This document shows, in pieces, positions 1-5,526 of a stretch of DNA of 5,665 nucleotides. The position numbers were made by a program, and so were the translations under genes. The DNA is from Bacillota bacterium (GTDB lineage Bacteria; Bacillota_E; Sulfobacillia; Sulfobacillales; Sulfobacillaceae). Below the pieces are notes generated by a model. The model was given only the letters and a program-made list of their open reading frames with translations. It searched no databases and was not told the DNA's origin. Position 1 is the stretch's first letter; each line of letters opens with the position of its first letter. The stretch lies in contig JAKAAL010000331.1 in assembly GCA_021802375.1 (NCBI GenBank), positions 1 to 5,665 on the forward strand, in the 5' to 3' direction.

Positions 1-170
1 AATCGGATTTGGCCATTTTAAAACGTTTGGGAGAATTAGCTGAAAGTCGCACCGAATGGGCGCGTCAATACCAAGTCTCAACATTGGTTGCTGAACTATC
101 GCGCACACTTAGGCAGGAACGCGATTTTAGCGTTGAGGCCCATTATACTGAACGTGCTTTCAAGCAGTAA
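1..170 (+). pseudogene. Upstream fragment of an ABC1/AarF/UbiB-family kinase gene, cut off by an in-frame TAA
   Basis: The frame that begins at base 3 is open for 55 codons and then meets TAA at 168-170. The peptide matches the region of ABC1/UbiB atypical kinases just before the catalytic loop: a DLAILKRLGEL-like helix, then LRQERDFSVEAHYTER, which corresponds to the family's conserved 'LREELDF..EA.NAERF' segment with its E-x-D acidic residues. The 5' part of the gene, including the expected KxGQ motif, lies before the window. The frame after the stop is the same one used by the kinase gene that follows, and the distance from ER to RIP (11 codons, counting the TAA) is close to the family's usual spacing. 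This is therefore one gene interrupted by a nonsense codon, not two unrelated genes. A sequencing error is possible, as are true decay or a two-piece protein. The family assignment is firm; the functional status is not. Confidence 0.7.
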
Positions 171-185
171 GACGGGCAGCGGGGC

Positions 186-1166
186 ATGAGAATTCCTCAA
201 GTGCTTTGGGAATGGACACGGCCTGAAGTACTGGTGTTGGAGGAGGTCACAGGAACCAAGATCAATGAATGGAAATCCTCCCGGTTAGCGCCGAGTCAAT
301 TGGCAGAAAAATTTGTGGGTGCTTTATACTATCAGATATTTGTCAAAGGATTTTTTCATGCTGATCCCCATCCCGGGAATATTCACGTAAATGACCGCGG
401 CCAAGTGATATTTCTTGACTGGGGGCTAGTGGGTAATTTTACTCCTGACATGCGAAAAAAATCGGTGGATTTGATAATCGGGCTGTCGTTTGGAAAGTCT
501 TCCCGAGTGGTTGAATCCCTTTTAGCACTAGGTGTAATCGAGGGGCAGGTTGACCGTCACGCTTTGTTGCAGGACGTGGATCGGTTGCGCCGGCGATATT
601 ACGAAGTTGAATTAGAGCAGTTCAACTTGGGCCAGGCGCTGTCAGACATTTTAGCACTAGCCCAAACCTATCAAATTCGGATTCCCCCCGAGTATACATT
701 GTTGGCCAAAACTGCGGTGACGGTGGATGGCGTGGTGCGCAGGCTAGATCCCCACGCTTCATTGGTTAATCTAGGGAAGCCGCATGCGCTTGAACTGTTG
801 TGGCAGCGGATTGCACCAGGATGGTGGGCGCCAGATGCTGCGGAGACCGTTATGGAGTGGGCAGAGGTGGCTTCCCGGCTGCCAAGTCAAGTGGACCGGG
901 CATTAAGCACGCTAAGCCAAGGGGAGTTCCGCATCGTCCTTGAACACAAGAATTTGGATAAAGTATTGCAACACTGGGAGCGATTGATCAACCGTTTGGC
1001 TTTAACGTTTCTTTTGGCAGCACTTGTTGTGGGTACCGGATTAGTGGTGCACCGCGATCAACTAGACGCCTTGACGCATTTTCCTCTGGGTGAATATGCT
1101 TTTATCGCTACTTTGGCAATAGGACTGTGGGTTGTAGTGGGCGCTATGCGACGCGGAAAACTATAG
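186..1166 (+). CDS. ABC1/AarF/UbiB-family atypical kinase, C-terminal part (gene interrupted upstream)
   Basis: This 326-residue frame holds the C-lobe and membrane anchor of an ABC1/AarF/UbiB protein. These are kinase-like ATPases linked to isoprenoid quinone metabolism in Proteobacteria and mitochondria; their role in Gram-positive bacteria is poorly defined. Visible motifs are the beta-strand pair RPEVLVLEEVTGTKI (residues 12-26), the catalytic loop HADPHPGN (58-65) and the DFG-like metal site LDWG (77-80). Two hydrophobic helices at about 271-288 and 303-320 are the usual C-terminal membrane anchor. The N-lobe with KxGQ and the E-x-D segment lies upstream of an in-frame TAA at 168-170, so this piece alone lacks part of the ATP site. 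The ATG at 186 is simply the first start after the stop. A GGGG run ends only two bases before it, which is poor spacing for a ribosome binding site, so efficient independent initiation is doubtful. Full-length homologues are about 550 residues. Whether this fragment is expressed is uncertain. Confidence 0.75.
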   Translation: MRIPQVLWEWTRPEVLVLEEVTGTKINEWKSSRLAPSQLAEKFVGALYYQIFVKGFFHADPHPGNIHVNDRGQVIFLDWGLVGNFTPDMRKKSVDLIIGLSFGKSSRVVESLLALGVIEGQVDRHALLQDVDRLRRRYYEVELEQFNLGQALSDILALAQTYQIRIPPEYTLLAKTAVTVDGVVRRLDPHASLVNLGKPHALELLWQRIAPGWWAPDAAETVMEWAEVASRLPSQVDRALSTLSQGEFRIVLEHKNLDKVLQHWERLINRLALTFLLAALVVGTGLVVHRDQLDALTHFPLGEYAFIATLAIGLWVVVGAMRRGKL

Positions 1167-1174
1167 ACAGTTGG

Positions 1175-1204
1175 TTGACAACGACGAACCGCAATCAGTA
1201 TAAT
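1175..1204 (+). promoter_or_regulatory. Consensus sigma-A-type promoter for yceD-rpmF
   Basis: TTGACA at 1175-1180 and TATAAT at 1199-1204 both match the vegetative consensus exactly and are separated by 18 bases. Transcription would begin near 1211, giving a leader of only about 20 bases before the yceD ATG. The promoter starts just after the kinase stop codon, so yceD-rpmF need not depend on readthrough from upstream. The -35 box sits within a small odd palindrome (GTTGACAAC, 1174-1182), which probably just reflects the hexamer itself. Confidence 0.85.
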
Positions 1205-1229
1205 AGCAACAGTTTTGCGAGGTGGAATG

Positions 1230-1757
1230 ATGGAGATACGGGTCTCGGACGTCAAAAAATGGGCGGGACGAGAAGAAACCCTGCATATTGAGAGTAGGGA
1301 TTTCGAAGACGCTCAACAGCGTTTGGACTTTCCTTTTTTGTCTCCACTGTCGTTGGATGTTAAGGTGCGCAACACCGGGCACGAATTGTTGGTAGAATGC
1401 GAAGGAACAGTAAAGGTACAAGCCATTTGTTCTCGGTGTTTGGAACCGTTCGTGTTAGAGATACCATTTGAAATTTTCGAGGAATTTCATGAAGAGGCTG
1501 GACCCGACGATCCTTCCTTGGATTACCATCGATTTCTTGGAGACAAAATTGGTTTAGACGTCTTAGTGGCTGACGCAGTTGCGGTAAGTGTACCAATGGC
1601 GCCTGTATGCTCGGCAGATTGCCGCGGACTTTGCCCCCAATGTGGGGCCAACTTAAATCTTCATCCATGTGACTGCATCACGCCTGCAGATGATCGGTGG
1701 GGACCCTTAAGAGAATGGGCGGAGTCCCACCCCACTGCGCGACAGGAAAAGGACTAA
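1230..1757 (+). CDS. yceD: YceD/DUF177 family protein encoded upstream of rpmF
   Basis: This 175-residue protein belongs to the DUF177/YceD family, which is almost always encoded directly before rpmF. Homologues are implicated in 23S rRNA accumulation or ribosome assembly, but the biochemical role is not settled. The N-terminus MEIRVSDVKK matches the family's short basic start. Cysteines fall at C67 and C70 (CSRCLEPF), then C127, C131, C135 and C138 (CSADCRGLCPQCGANLNLHPCDC region), and C147 and C149. This is the family's usual Cys-rich pattern and suggests metal binding. The C-terminal DDRWGPLREW corresponds to the typical 'DPR...L..L' ending. I chose the second of two tandem ATGs (1230) because AGGTGG at 1220-1225 is then 4 bases away; the ATG at 1227 would leave 1 base, and a TTG at 1215 lies upstream of that ribosome binding site. 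A consensus promoter lies just upstream and rpmF follows after 22 bases. Confidence 0.9.
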   Translation: MEIRVSDVKKWAGREETLHIESRDFEDAQQRLDFPFLSPLSLDVKVRNTGHELLVECEGTVKVQAICSRCLEPFVLEIPFEIFEEFHEEAGPDDPSLDYHRFLGDKIGLDVLVADAVAVSVPMAPVCSADCRGLCPQCGANLNLHPCDCITPADDRWGPLREWAESHPTARQEKD

Positions 1758-1779
1758 AAGGTTTTAGGAGGAATGCTTG

Positions 1780-1959
1780 ATGGCAGTACCGAAACGGAAG
1801 TCACCCAAGTCTCGGACCCGCACGCGGCGGTCGACATGGAAGTTAACAGCTCCGCAGTGGGTTGAGTGCCCCAGGTGTCATGGGGATCGTATGCCACATC
1901 ATGTGTGTCCGCATTGCGGCTTTTATGACGGGCGGATTGTGGTCAAGCACGATGCATAA
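1780..1959 (+). CDS. rpmF: 50S ribosomal protein L32 (bL32), zinc-binding form
   Basis: This 59-residue basic protein is a structural component of the large ribosomal subunit. The N-terminus MAVPKRKSPKSRTRTRRS is the hallmark of bL32, and the length is normal for the family. Two CxxC pairs (C30/C33 in CPRC and C43/C46 in CPHC) form the zinc ribbon of the C+ version. Many bacteria also carry a zinc-independent paralogue used under zinc limitation, but none is visible here. The start is the ATG at 1780, preceded by a full AGGAGG at 1766-1771 with an 8-base spacer. The in-frame TTG three bases earlier is less likely. The gene is the last of the yceD-rpmF unit, and its stop codon lies in the foot of the terminator stem. 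Confidence 0.97.
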   Translation: MAVPKRKSPKSRTRTRRSTWKLTAPQWVECPRCHGDRMPHHVCPHCGFYDGRIVVKHDA

Positions 1960-1989
1960 AATTCCATGGTTTATCCATGGAATTTTTTT
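1958..1989 (+). terminator. Rho-independent terminator after rpmF
   Basis: A 12-base-pair perfect stem (1958-1969 with 1975-1986), built around the symmetric block ATTCCATGG/CCATGGAAT, encloses a 5-base TTTAT loop. A T run covers 1983-1989, and its first bases also pair with the A run at the foot of the stem. The stem takes in the last two bases of the rpmF stop codon. It should end the yceD-rpmF transcript, so fapR needs its own promoter. The A-rich left foot means the structure could also work weakly on the opposite strand. Confidence 0.88.
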
Positions 1990-1991
1990 GC

Positions 1992-2023
1992 ATTAATGTT
2001 ATCACCGAGTATTAACATATAGT
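1992..2023 (+). promoter_or_regulatory. Candidate fapR promoter with overlapping A/T-rich dyad (possible FapR operator)
   Basis: Two overlapping inverted repeats lie between the rpmF terminator and fapR: TTAAT (1993-1997) with ATTAA (2011-2015), and ATGTTA (1996-2001) with TAACAT (2013-2018). A TATAGT at 2018-2023 is a good -10 candidate, but no convincing -35 stands 16-18 bases before it. A weaker alternative is TTGCAT (1988-1993) with TATTAA (2010-2015) at 16 bases. FapR is known in Bacillus to repress its own operon through an A/T-rich inverted repeat overlapping the promoter, so position and composition fit. I could not match the site closely to the Bacillus operator. The promoter must lie in this gap, because a terminator precedes it. 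The exact boxes are a guess. Confidence 0.4.
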
Positions 2024-2031
2024 AATAAAAG

Positions 2032-2039
2032 AGGGGGTG
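2032..2039 (+). promoter_or_regulatory. Ribosome binding site of fapR, unusually distant from the start
   Basis: AGGGGGTG is the only Shine-Dalgarno-like sequence before fapR. From the end of its G run at 2037 there are 13 bases to the TTG start at 2051, longer than the usual 5-10. No other in-frame start lies nearer, and the protein alignment supports TTG 2051. A weak ribosome site plus a TTG start would keep repressor levels low. Confidence 0.55.
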
Positions 2040-2050
2040 CTTGGTTATCG

Positions 2051-2635
2051 TTGCGGGTAAGCAAAATTGAACGACAACGCCAACTGCGAGAATTGCTCGG
2101 CCAAAACCCGCTGCAAACCGACGAAGAGTTGGCAGAGCATTTTGGCGTGAGTGTGCCTACGATAAGACTGGATCGGATGCATCTGGGGATTCCAGAAATG
2201 CGATTGCGATCAGAAAATCTGGCCAGGCGGAGTGTAAATCAGGTCAGGGCAATGCATCGCCAGGAAATGGTGGGCGAATTGGTGGATTTAAACATCGGGC
2301 ACAGCGGTCGGTCGGTTCTGGATACCGACGCTGCAATGGCTTTTGCCCACACCGGGGTTTTGCGTGGACATTACATTTTTGCTCAAGCGGATTCCCTAGC
2401 TATTGCGGTAGTTGATGGTGATGTGGTGCTCACGGGGCTGGTCAATGCTAAATTCAAGCAACCAGTGATGGCAGGTGAACAAATTAGTGCTTACGCTGAG
2501 GTGATTCGCAAAACTGGTCCCCGATGGGTAGTGCTGGTTGAGAGTCAGGTACGGCAAGAGACGGTATTTCGGGCTAAATTTGTGGTATTTGCGGTAGCGG
2601 CGTTAACCGCCGCAAAAGGAGGCAGCAGGTTTTGA
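2051..2635 (+). CDS. fapR: FapR, malonyl-CoA-responsive repressor of fatty-acid and phospholipid synthesis genes
   Basis: This 194-residue protein aligns along its whole length with Bacillus FapR (188 residues). FapR binds operators of fab and pls genes and releases them when malonyl-CoA occupies its C-terminal hot-dog domain. The N-terminus MRVSKIERQRQLRELL is followed by a DeoR-like winged helix at about residues 23-45 (TDEELAEHFGVSVPTIRLDR), a linker helix, and a hot-dog domain from about 72 to 185. The ligand-pocket segment LRGHYIFAQADSLAIAV retains the Arg-Gly pair (R105, G106) equivalent to Bacillus R106/G107. The pocket Asn (Bacillus N115) is Asp here (D114). The start is TTG at 2051, chosen because it reproduces the FapR N-terminus; the ribosome site is distant. 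FapR should control the whole plsX-fabH-fabD unit behind it, and its stop overlaps the plsX start by 4 bases. Confidence 0.95.
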   Translation: MRVSKIERQRQLRELLGQNPLQTDEELAEHFGVSVPTIRLDRMHLGIPEMRLRSENLARRSVNQVRAMHRQEMVGELVDLNIGHSGRSVLDTDAAMAFAHTGVLRGHYIFAQADSLAIAVVDGDVVLTGLVNAKFKQPVMAGEQISAYAEVIRKTGPRWVVLVESQVRQETVFRAKFVVFAVAALTAAKGGSRF

Positions 2636-3630
2636 AAATTGCCGTCGATGCCATGGGGGGCGATCATGCCCCTGATGCACCGGTAAAAGGAGCCGTAGTA
2701 GCGATTCAAGAACAACAATCATTGGAAGTCATATTGGTCGGGGAACCGGCCGCCATTCACCGCGTGTTAACCCCTTTGCCAGAACGCATTACCGTGTTTC
2801 CGTCCTCGCAAGTGATCACCATGGACGATCGTCCGGTGGCGGCAGTCAAAGCAAAACGGGATTCGTCCATGGTGCACATGATTAAACTAGTGGCCGGAGG
2901 TGAGGCGGTAGCGGGAATTTCCGCGGGAAATACCGGGGCGTTAATGACCGCAGGTTTGCTTAGTCTGGGCCGAATGCCAGGCATTGAACGACCGGCGCTA
3001 ACGGCCATTTTACCTGTGTTGCAGGGATGGGGTGTCATGCTCCTGGATGTTGGTGCGAACTTGGATCCGAAACCGTCGCAACTGGTGCAATATGCTTTAA
3101 TGGGCTCGGTGTATTGCCAGGAGGTGTTTGGAATGGCTAGGCCCAGAATAGCATTGCTTAACGTGGGAGAAGAGGCGGGCAAAGGGCCCCCGCTAATCCG
3201 TGAAGCGCATCAGTGGCTCAAGTCGACTTCGTTAAATTTCGTTGGTAATCTTGAGGCCCGCGAACTCTTGCAGGGTAAAGCCGATGTCGTGGTCTGTGAT
3301 GGGTTTTCGGGAAATATTGCATTGAAGCTGACGGAGGGAGTAGCACGGGATATTATGTCCCAATTGCGTCGTGTCATGCTGCGCAATTGGACCACCAAAT
3401 TGGCAGCATTGTTTTTAAAGTCGGGCCTCAATGATCTAAGAACATTACTAGATTATCAAGAATATGGGGGGGCGCCTCTTTTGGGATTGGACCAACCCAT
3501 TTACAAGTGTCATGGGGCTAGTGAAGCCAAGGCGTTTCGTATTGCAATCACCATGGCTCACCAATTTGGGGTCTCTGGTAGTCAACAAAGAATTAAAGAG
3601 CGGGTTGTGGGGGAGGAGACTAACGGATGA
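2632..3630 (+). CDS. plsX: Phosphate acyltransferase PlsX (acyl-ACP:phosphate acyltransferase)
   Basis: PlsX converts acyl-ACP and phosphate to acyl-phosphate, which membrane-bound PlsY uses to acylate glycerol-3-phosphate in phosphatidic acid synthesis. It is a peripheral membrane enzyme. The 332-residue length is normal. Characteristic motifs run in order: DAMGGDHAP (6-14), ISAGNTGA (96-103), LLDVGAN (137-143), LLNVGEE (175-181), CDGFSGNI (222-229), the amphipathic segment around 245-272, YGGAPLLG (278-285) and HGAS (294-297). The start is TTG at 2632, supported by AGGAGG at 2617-2622 with a 9-base spacer and by the exact MKIAVDAMGGD family N-terminus. The start sits in a TTGA overlap with the fapR stop, and the gene ends in an ATGA overlap with fabH, so translation of all three is probably coupled. 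The fapR-plsX pairing is widespread in Firmicutes. Confidence 0.97.
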   Translation: MKIAVDAMGGDHAPDAPVKGAVVAIQEQQSLEVILVGEPAAIHRVLTPLPERITVFPSSQVITMDDRPVAAVKAKRDSSMVHMIKLVAGGEAVAGISAGNTGALMTAGLLSLGRMPGIERPALTAILPVLQGWGVMLLDVGANLDPKPSQLVQYALMGSVYCQEVFGMARPRIALLNVGEEAGKGPPLIREAHQWLKSTSLNFVGNLEARELLQGKADVVVCDGFSGNIALKLTEGVARDIMSQLRRVMLRNWTTKLAALFLKSGLNDLRTLLDYQEYGGAPLLGLDQPIYKCHGASEAKAFRIAITMAHQFGVSGSQQRIKERVVGEETNG

Positions 3631-4619
3631 CAAAACGCGCGGTAGTCAAAGGGCTGGGGACCTACGCGCCCCCAAAAGTGTTGAACAACCACGATCTAGA
3701 ACGCCTGGTGGATACCAACGATGAATGGATTGTTACACGAACCGGAATCAAGGAGCGGCACATTGCAGATCCTGAAGAGACCACAAGTGACATGGCTGAA
3801 AAGGCCAGTCGCATTGCATTGCAAGAAGCAGGGATCGAGGGAGATGACCTTGACTTTATAATTGTTGCGACCAACACTCCAGACACCCTATTTCCTTCCA
3901 CTGCTGCCCGTTTAGAGACGCGTCTGTGCGATCAGCCGGTTGCCGGAGTGGACCTGCAAGCTGGATGTACCGGACTGATTTACGCCATCGAAATGGCTTC
4001 CGCCATGATTCAGAGCGGAAATTTCCACCGCATTTTGGTAGTGGGAGCAGATAAGTTGAGCAGCATAACCGATTATCAGGACCGGACCACAGCCGTGTTG
4101 TTTGGTGACGCAGCAGGCGCGTTGGTGCTGGAGGAACAAGATGCCACGGAATTTGGCATTTTGGGATCCTACTTGCGCGCCGATGGACGCGGGGGTGACT
4201 TGTTGGCGCTGCCTGCGGGCGGCTCACGTTTGCCGGCCAGCGCCGCGACGGTTCAAGAGCGCCTGCATTTTCTGAAGATGAACGGGAATGAAACGTTTCG
4301 TTTTGCGGTTAAAGCGATGCCGGAAGCAGTGGAAAAAGCTTTAGCCAAGGTAGGCATGACATTGGATGATATGGATCTTTTAGTGCCTCACCAAGCGAAC
4401 TTGCGCATTATTGACGCGGCGGTACGGCGATTTAACTTGGACCCGGATCGGGTGGTTATCAACATCGAACGCTATGGAAATACCTCGGTGGGAACCATTC
4501 CCTTGGCGCTCGACGAGGCGCGCCTTCAAGGGCGGGTACACCGCGGGGATGTGATTGTGCTGGTTGCCTTTGGAGCTGGACTCACCTGGGGTGCCAACGT
4601 CATTCGTTGGGGACATTAG
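3627..4619 (+). CDS. fabH: Beta-ketoacyl-ACP synthase III (FabH)
   Basis: FabH condenses an acyl-CoA primer with malonyl-ACP to give the first 3-ketoacyl-ACP of type II fatty acid synthesis. The 330-residue protein contains the full Cys-His-Asn triad: C114 in QAGCTGLIYA, H255 in VPHQANLRII and N285 in RYGNTSVGT. The CoA-binding NDEWIVTRTGI block (W34, R38), TDYQDRTTAVLFGDAAGA (148-164) and the C-terminal FGAGLTWGA (315-323) are also intact. Whether it prefers acetyl or branched primers cannot be read reliably here; Gram-positive relatives with branched lipids often use branched primers. The ATG at 3627 lies in an ATGA overlap with plsX, with GGGAGG at 3611-3616 and a 10-base spacer. Placement of fabH directly between plsX and the fabD side of the cluster fits a fatty-acid initiation operon under FapR control. 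Confidence 0.97.
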   Translation: MTKRAVVKGLGTYAPPKVLNNHDLERLVDTNDEWIVTRTGIKERHIADPEETTSDMAEKASRIALQEAGIEGDDLDFIIVATNTPDTLFPSTAARLETRLCDQPVAGVDLQAGCTGLIYAIEMASAMIQSGNFHRILVVGADKLSSITDYQDRTTAVLFGDAAGALVLEEQDATEFGILGSYLRADGRGGDLLALPAGGSRLPASAATVQERLHFLKMNGNETFRFAVKAMPEAVEKALAKVGMTLDDMDLLVPHQANLRIIDAAVRRFNLDPDRVVINIERYGNTSVGTIPLALDEARLQGRVHRGDVIVLVAFGAGLTWGANVIRWGH

Positions 4620-4620
4620 T

Positions 4621-5505
4621 ATGAGTGTGGCCATTGTCACCGACTCCACAGCGGACTTGGACCAGGCGTTGTTGACCCAGTATCAGATCGCAACGGTTCC
4701 CTTAAGTGTGGCTATTGGGGAAACCTATTACCTGGATCGGATCGAGTTAACACCCACCCAATTCATGGACCAACTGACCCATACCCGAGAACCCGTTCGT
4801 ACGGCGGCACCTGCACCGGGGGCGTTTGCCACGGTGTATCGAGAACTTCTGGACCGAGACGGCGTCGATGCCATTGTCTCGATCCACCTAAGCGGGGGCT
4901 TGAGTTTTACCGTGCGGGCAGCGCAGGCTGGTGCGCGTTTGGTAAATGGGGACATAGCTGTGATTGACAGTCAGAATGCCAGTGTCGGCTGCGGCCTCTT
5001 GGTGTGGTGGGCAGCCCGTCGTGCCAAACGGGGGGCAACTCAGGAGCAAATTGTGCGCGAGGTTAAGGCATTGGTGCCAAAAATTCAGTTGCTGTTTGCG
5101 CCAGTGACGTTGGAGTATTTGGCGCGGGGCGGGCGCATCGGGCAAGCTGCCCGGTTGATTGGGACTATGCTGGACATGAAACCCATCTTGGAAGTAGACC
5201 ATGGGATCATTAAGGCGGCCAAAAAAGTGCGCGGTGTGCGCCATATTATTCCGGCTATGATACAGTTGTTTGGGGAACGAATCGTGGAAGGTAGCGATTG
5301 TTTGCTCGCGGTAGCTAGCACTACTCCAGTGCCGGAATTGGACCAGTTGTCCCAGGCATTGTCACAAAACTACCATATTGTTGATGAATTGCGGGAAGAA
5401 GCTGGTCCGGTGATTGGGGCTCATGCCGGTCCCGGAGCCTTTGGGGCAATTTTATGTCCTTTAGACGCTACCGAGGTGGTACAGTGGAACCAAGATGACA
5501 GATGA
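4621..5505 (+). CDS. DegV family fatty-acid-binding protein (FakB-type)
   Basis: This 294-residue protein is a complete DegV-family member. Characterised DegV proteins (FakB1 and FakB2 of Staphylococcus) bind a free fatty acid and present it to the kinase FakA, which makes acyl-phosphate. Visible landmarks are the N-terminal VAIVTDSTADL (3-13), RTAAPAPGAF (60-69) with T61, SIHLSGGLSFT (87-97) with S91, the RGGRIG block (169-174) and HAGPGAFG (268-275) with H268. These are the places where the family contacts the fatty-acid carboxylate. The usual 'TSxP' reads TAAP and the usual 'LSGT' reads LSGG, both small departures. The start is the ATG at 4621, one base after the fabH stop. The frame is open further upstream inside fabH, but family alignment rules that extension out. 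Its ribosome site (TGGGGA at 4608-4613) is weak, suggesting coupling to fabH. No FakA gene is visible, so the partner must be elsewhere. Confidence 0.9.
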   Translation: MSVAIVTDSTADLDQALLTQYQIATVPLSVAIGETYYLDRIELTPTQFMDQLTHTREPVRTAAPAPGAFATVYRELLDRDGVDAIVSIHLSGGLSFTVRAAQAGARLVNGDIAVIDSQNASVGCGLLVWWAARRAKRGATQEQIVREVKALVPKIQLLFAPVTLEYLARGGRIGQAARLIGTMLDMKPILEVDHGIIKAAKKVRGVRHIIPAMIQLFGERIVEGSDCLLAVASTTPVPELDQLSQALSQNYHIVDELREEAGPVIGAHAGPGAFGAILCPLDATEVVQWNQDDR

Positions 5506-5526
5506 ATACACTAGGAAAAACGAGAG

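Noticed and set aside
1174..1182. Short palindrome GTTGACAAC as a possible operator over the -35 box
   Set aside because: Most of the symmetry is inherent to TTGACA followed by A. It extends only one further pair, so it is not evidence of a repressor site.
2041..2070. A tiny leader frame from TTG 2041 (nine codons then TGA) overlapping the fapR start
   Set aside because: It would place the ribosome site only 3 bases from its start and is too short to show any coding signal. It is mentioned only because the fapR ribosome site is unusually distant.
2757..3182. A 141-codon antisense open frame inside plsX
   Set aside because: It lies wholly within a strongly conserved gene, has no recognisable domain or ribosome site, and its low-complexity Ser/Thr/Arg content is typical of a shadow frame.
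3856..4227. A 123-codon antisense open frame inside fabH
   Set aside because: It has no family resemblance, overlaps the catalytic core of fabH, and has residue usage typical of reverse-strand reading of a coding gene.
4555..4620. A 22-codon N-terminal extension of the DegV protein reaching into fabH
   Set aside because: The extra residues are out-of-frame reading of the conserved fabH C-terminus and match nothing in the family. The ATG at 4621 gives the exact VAIVTDSTADL family start.
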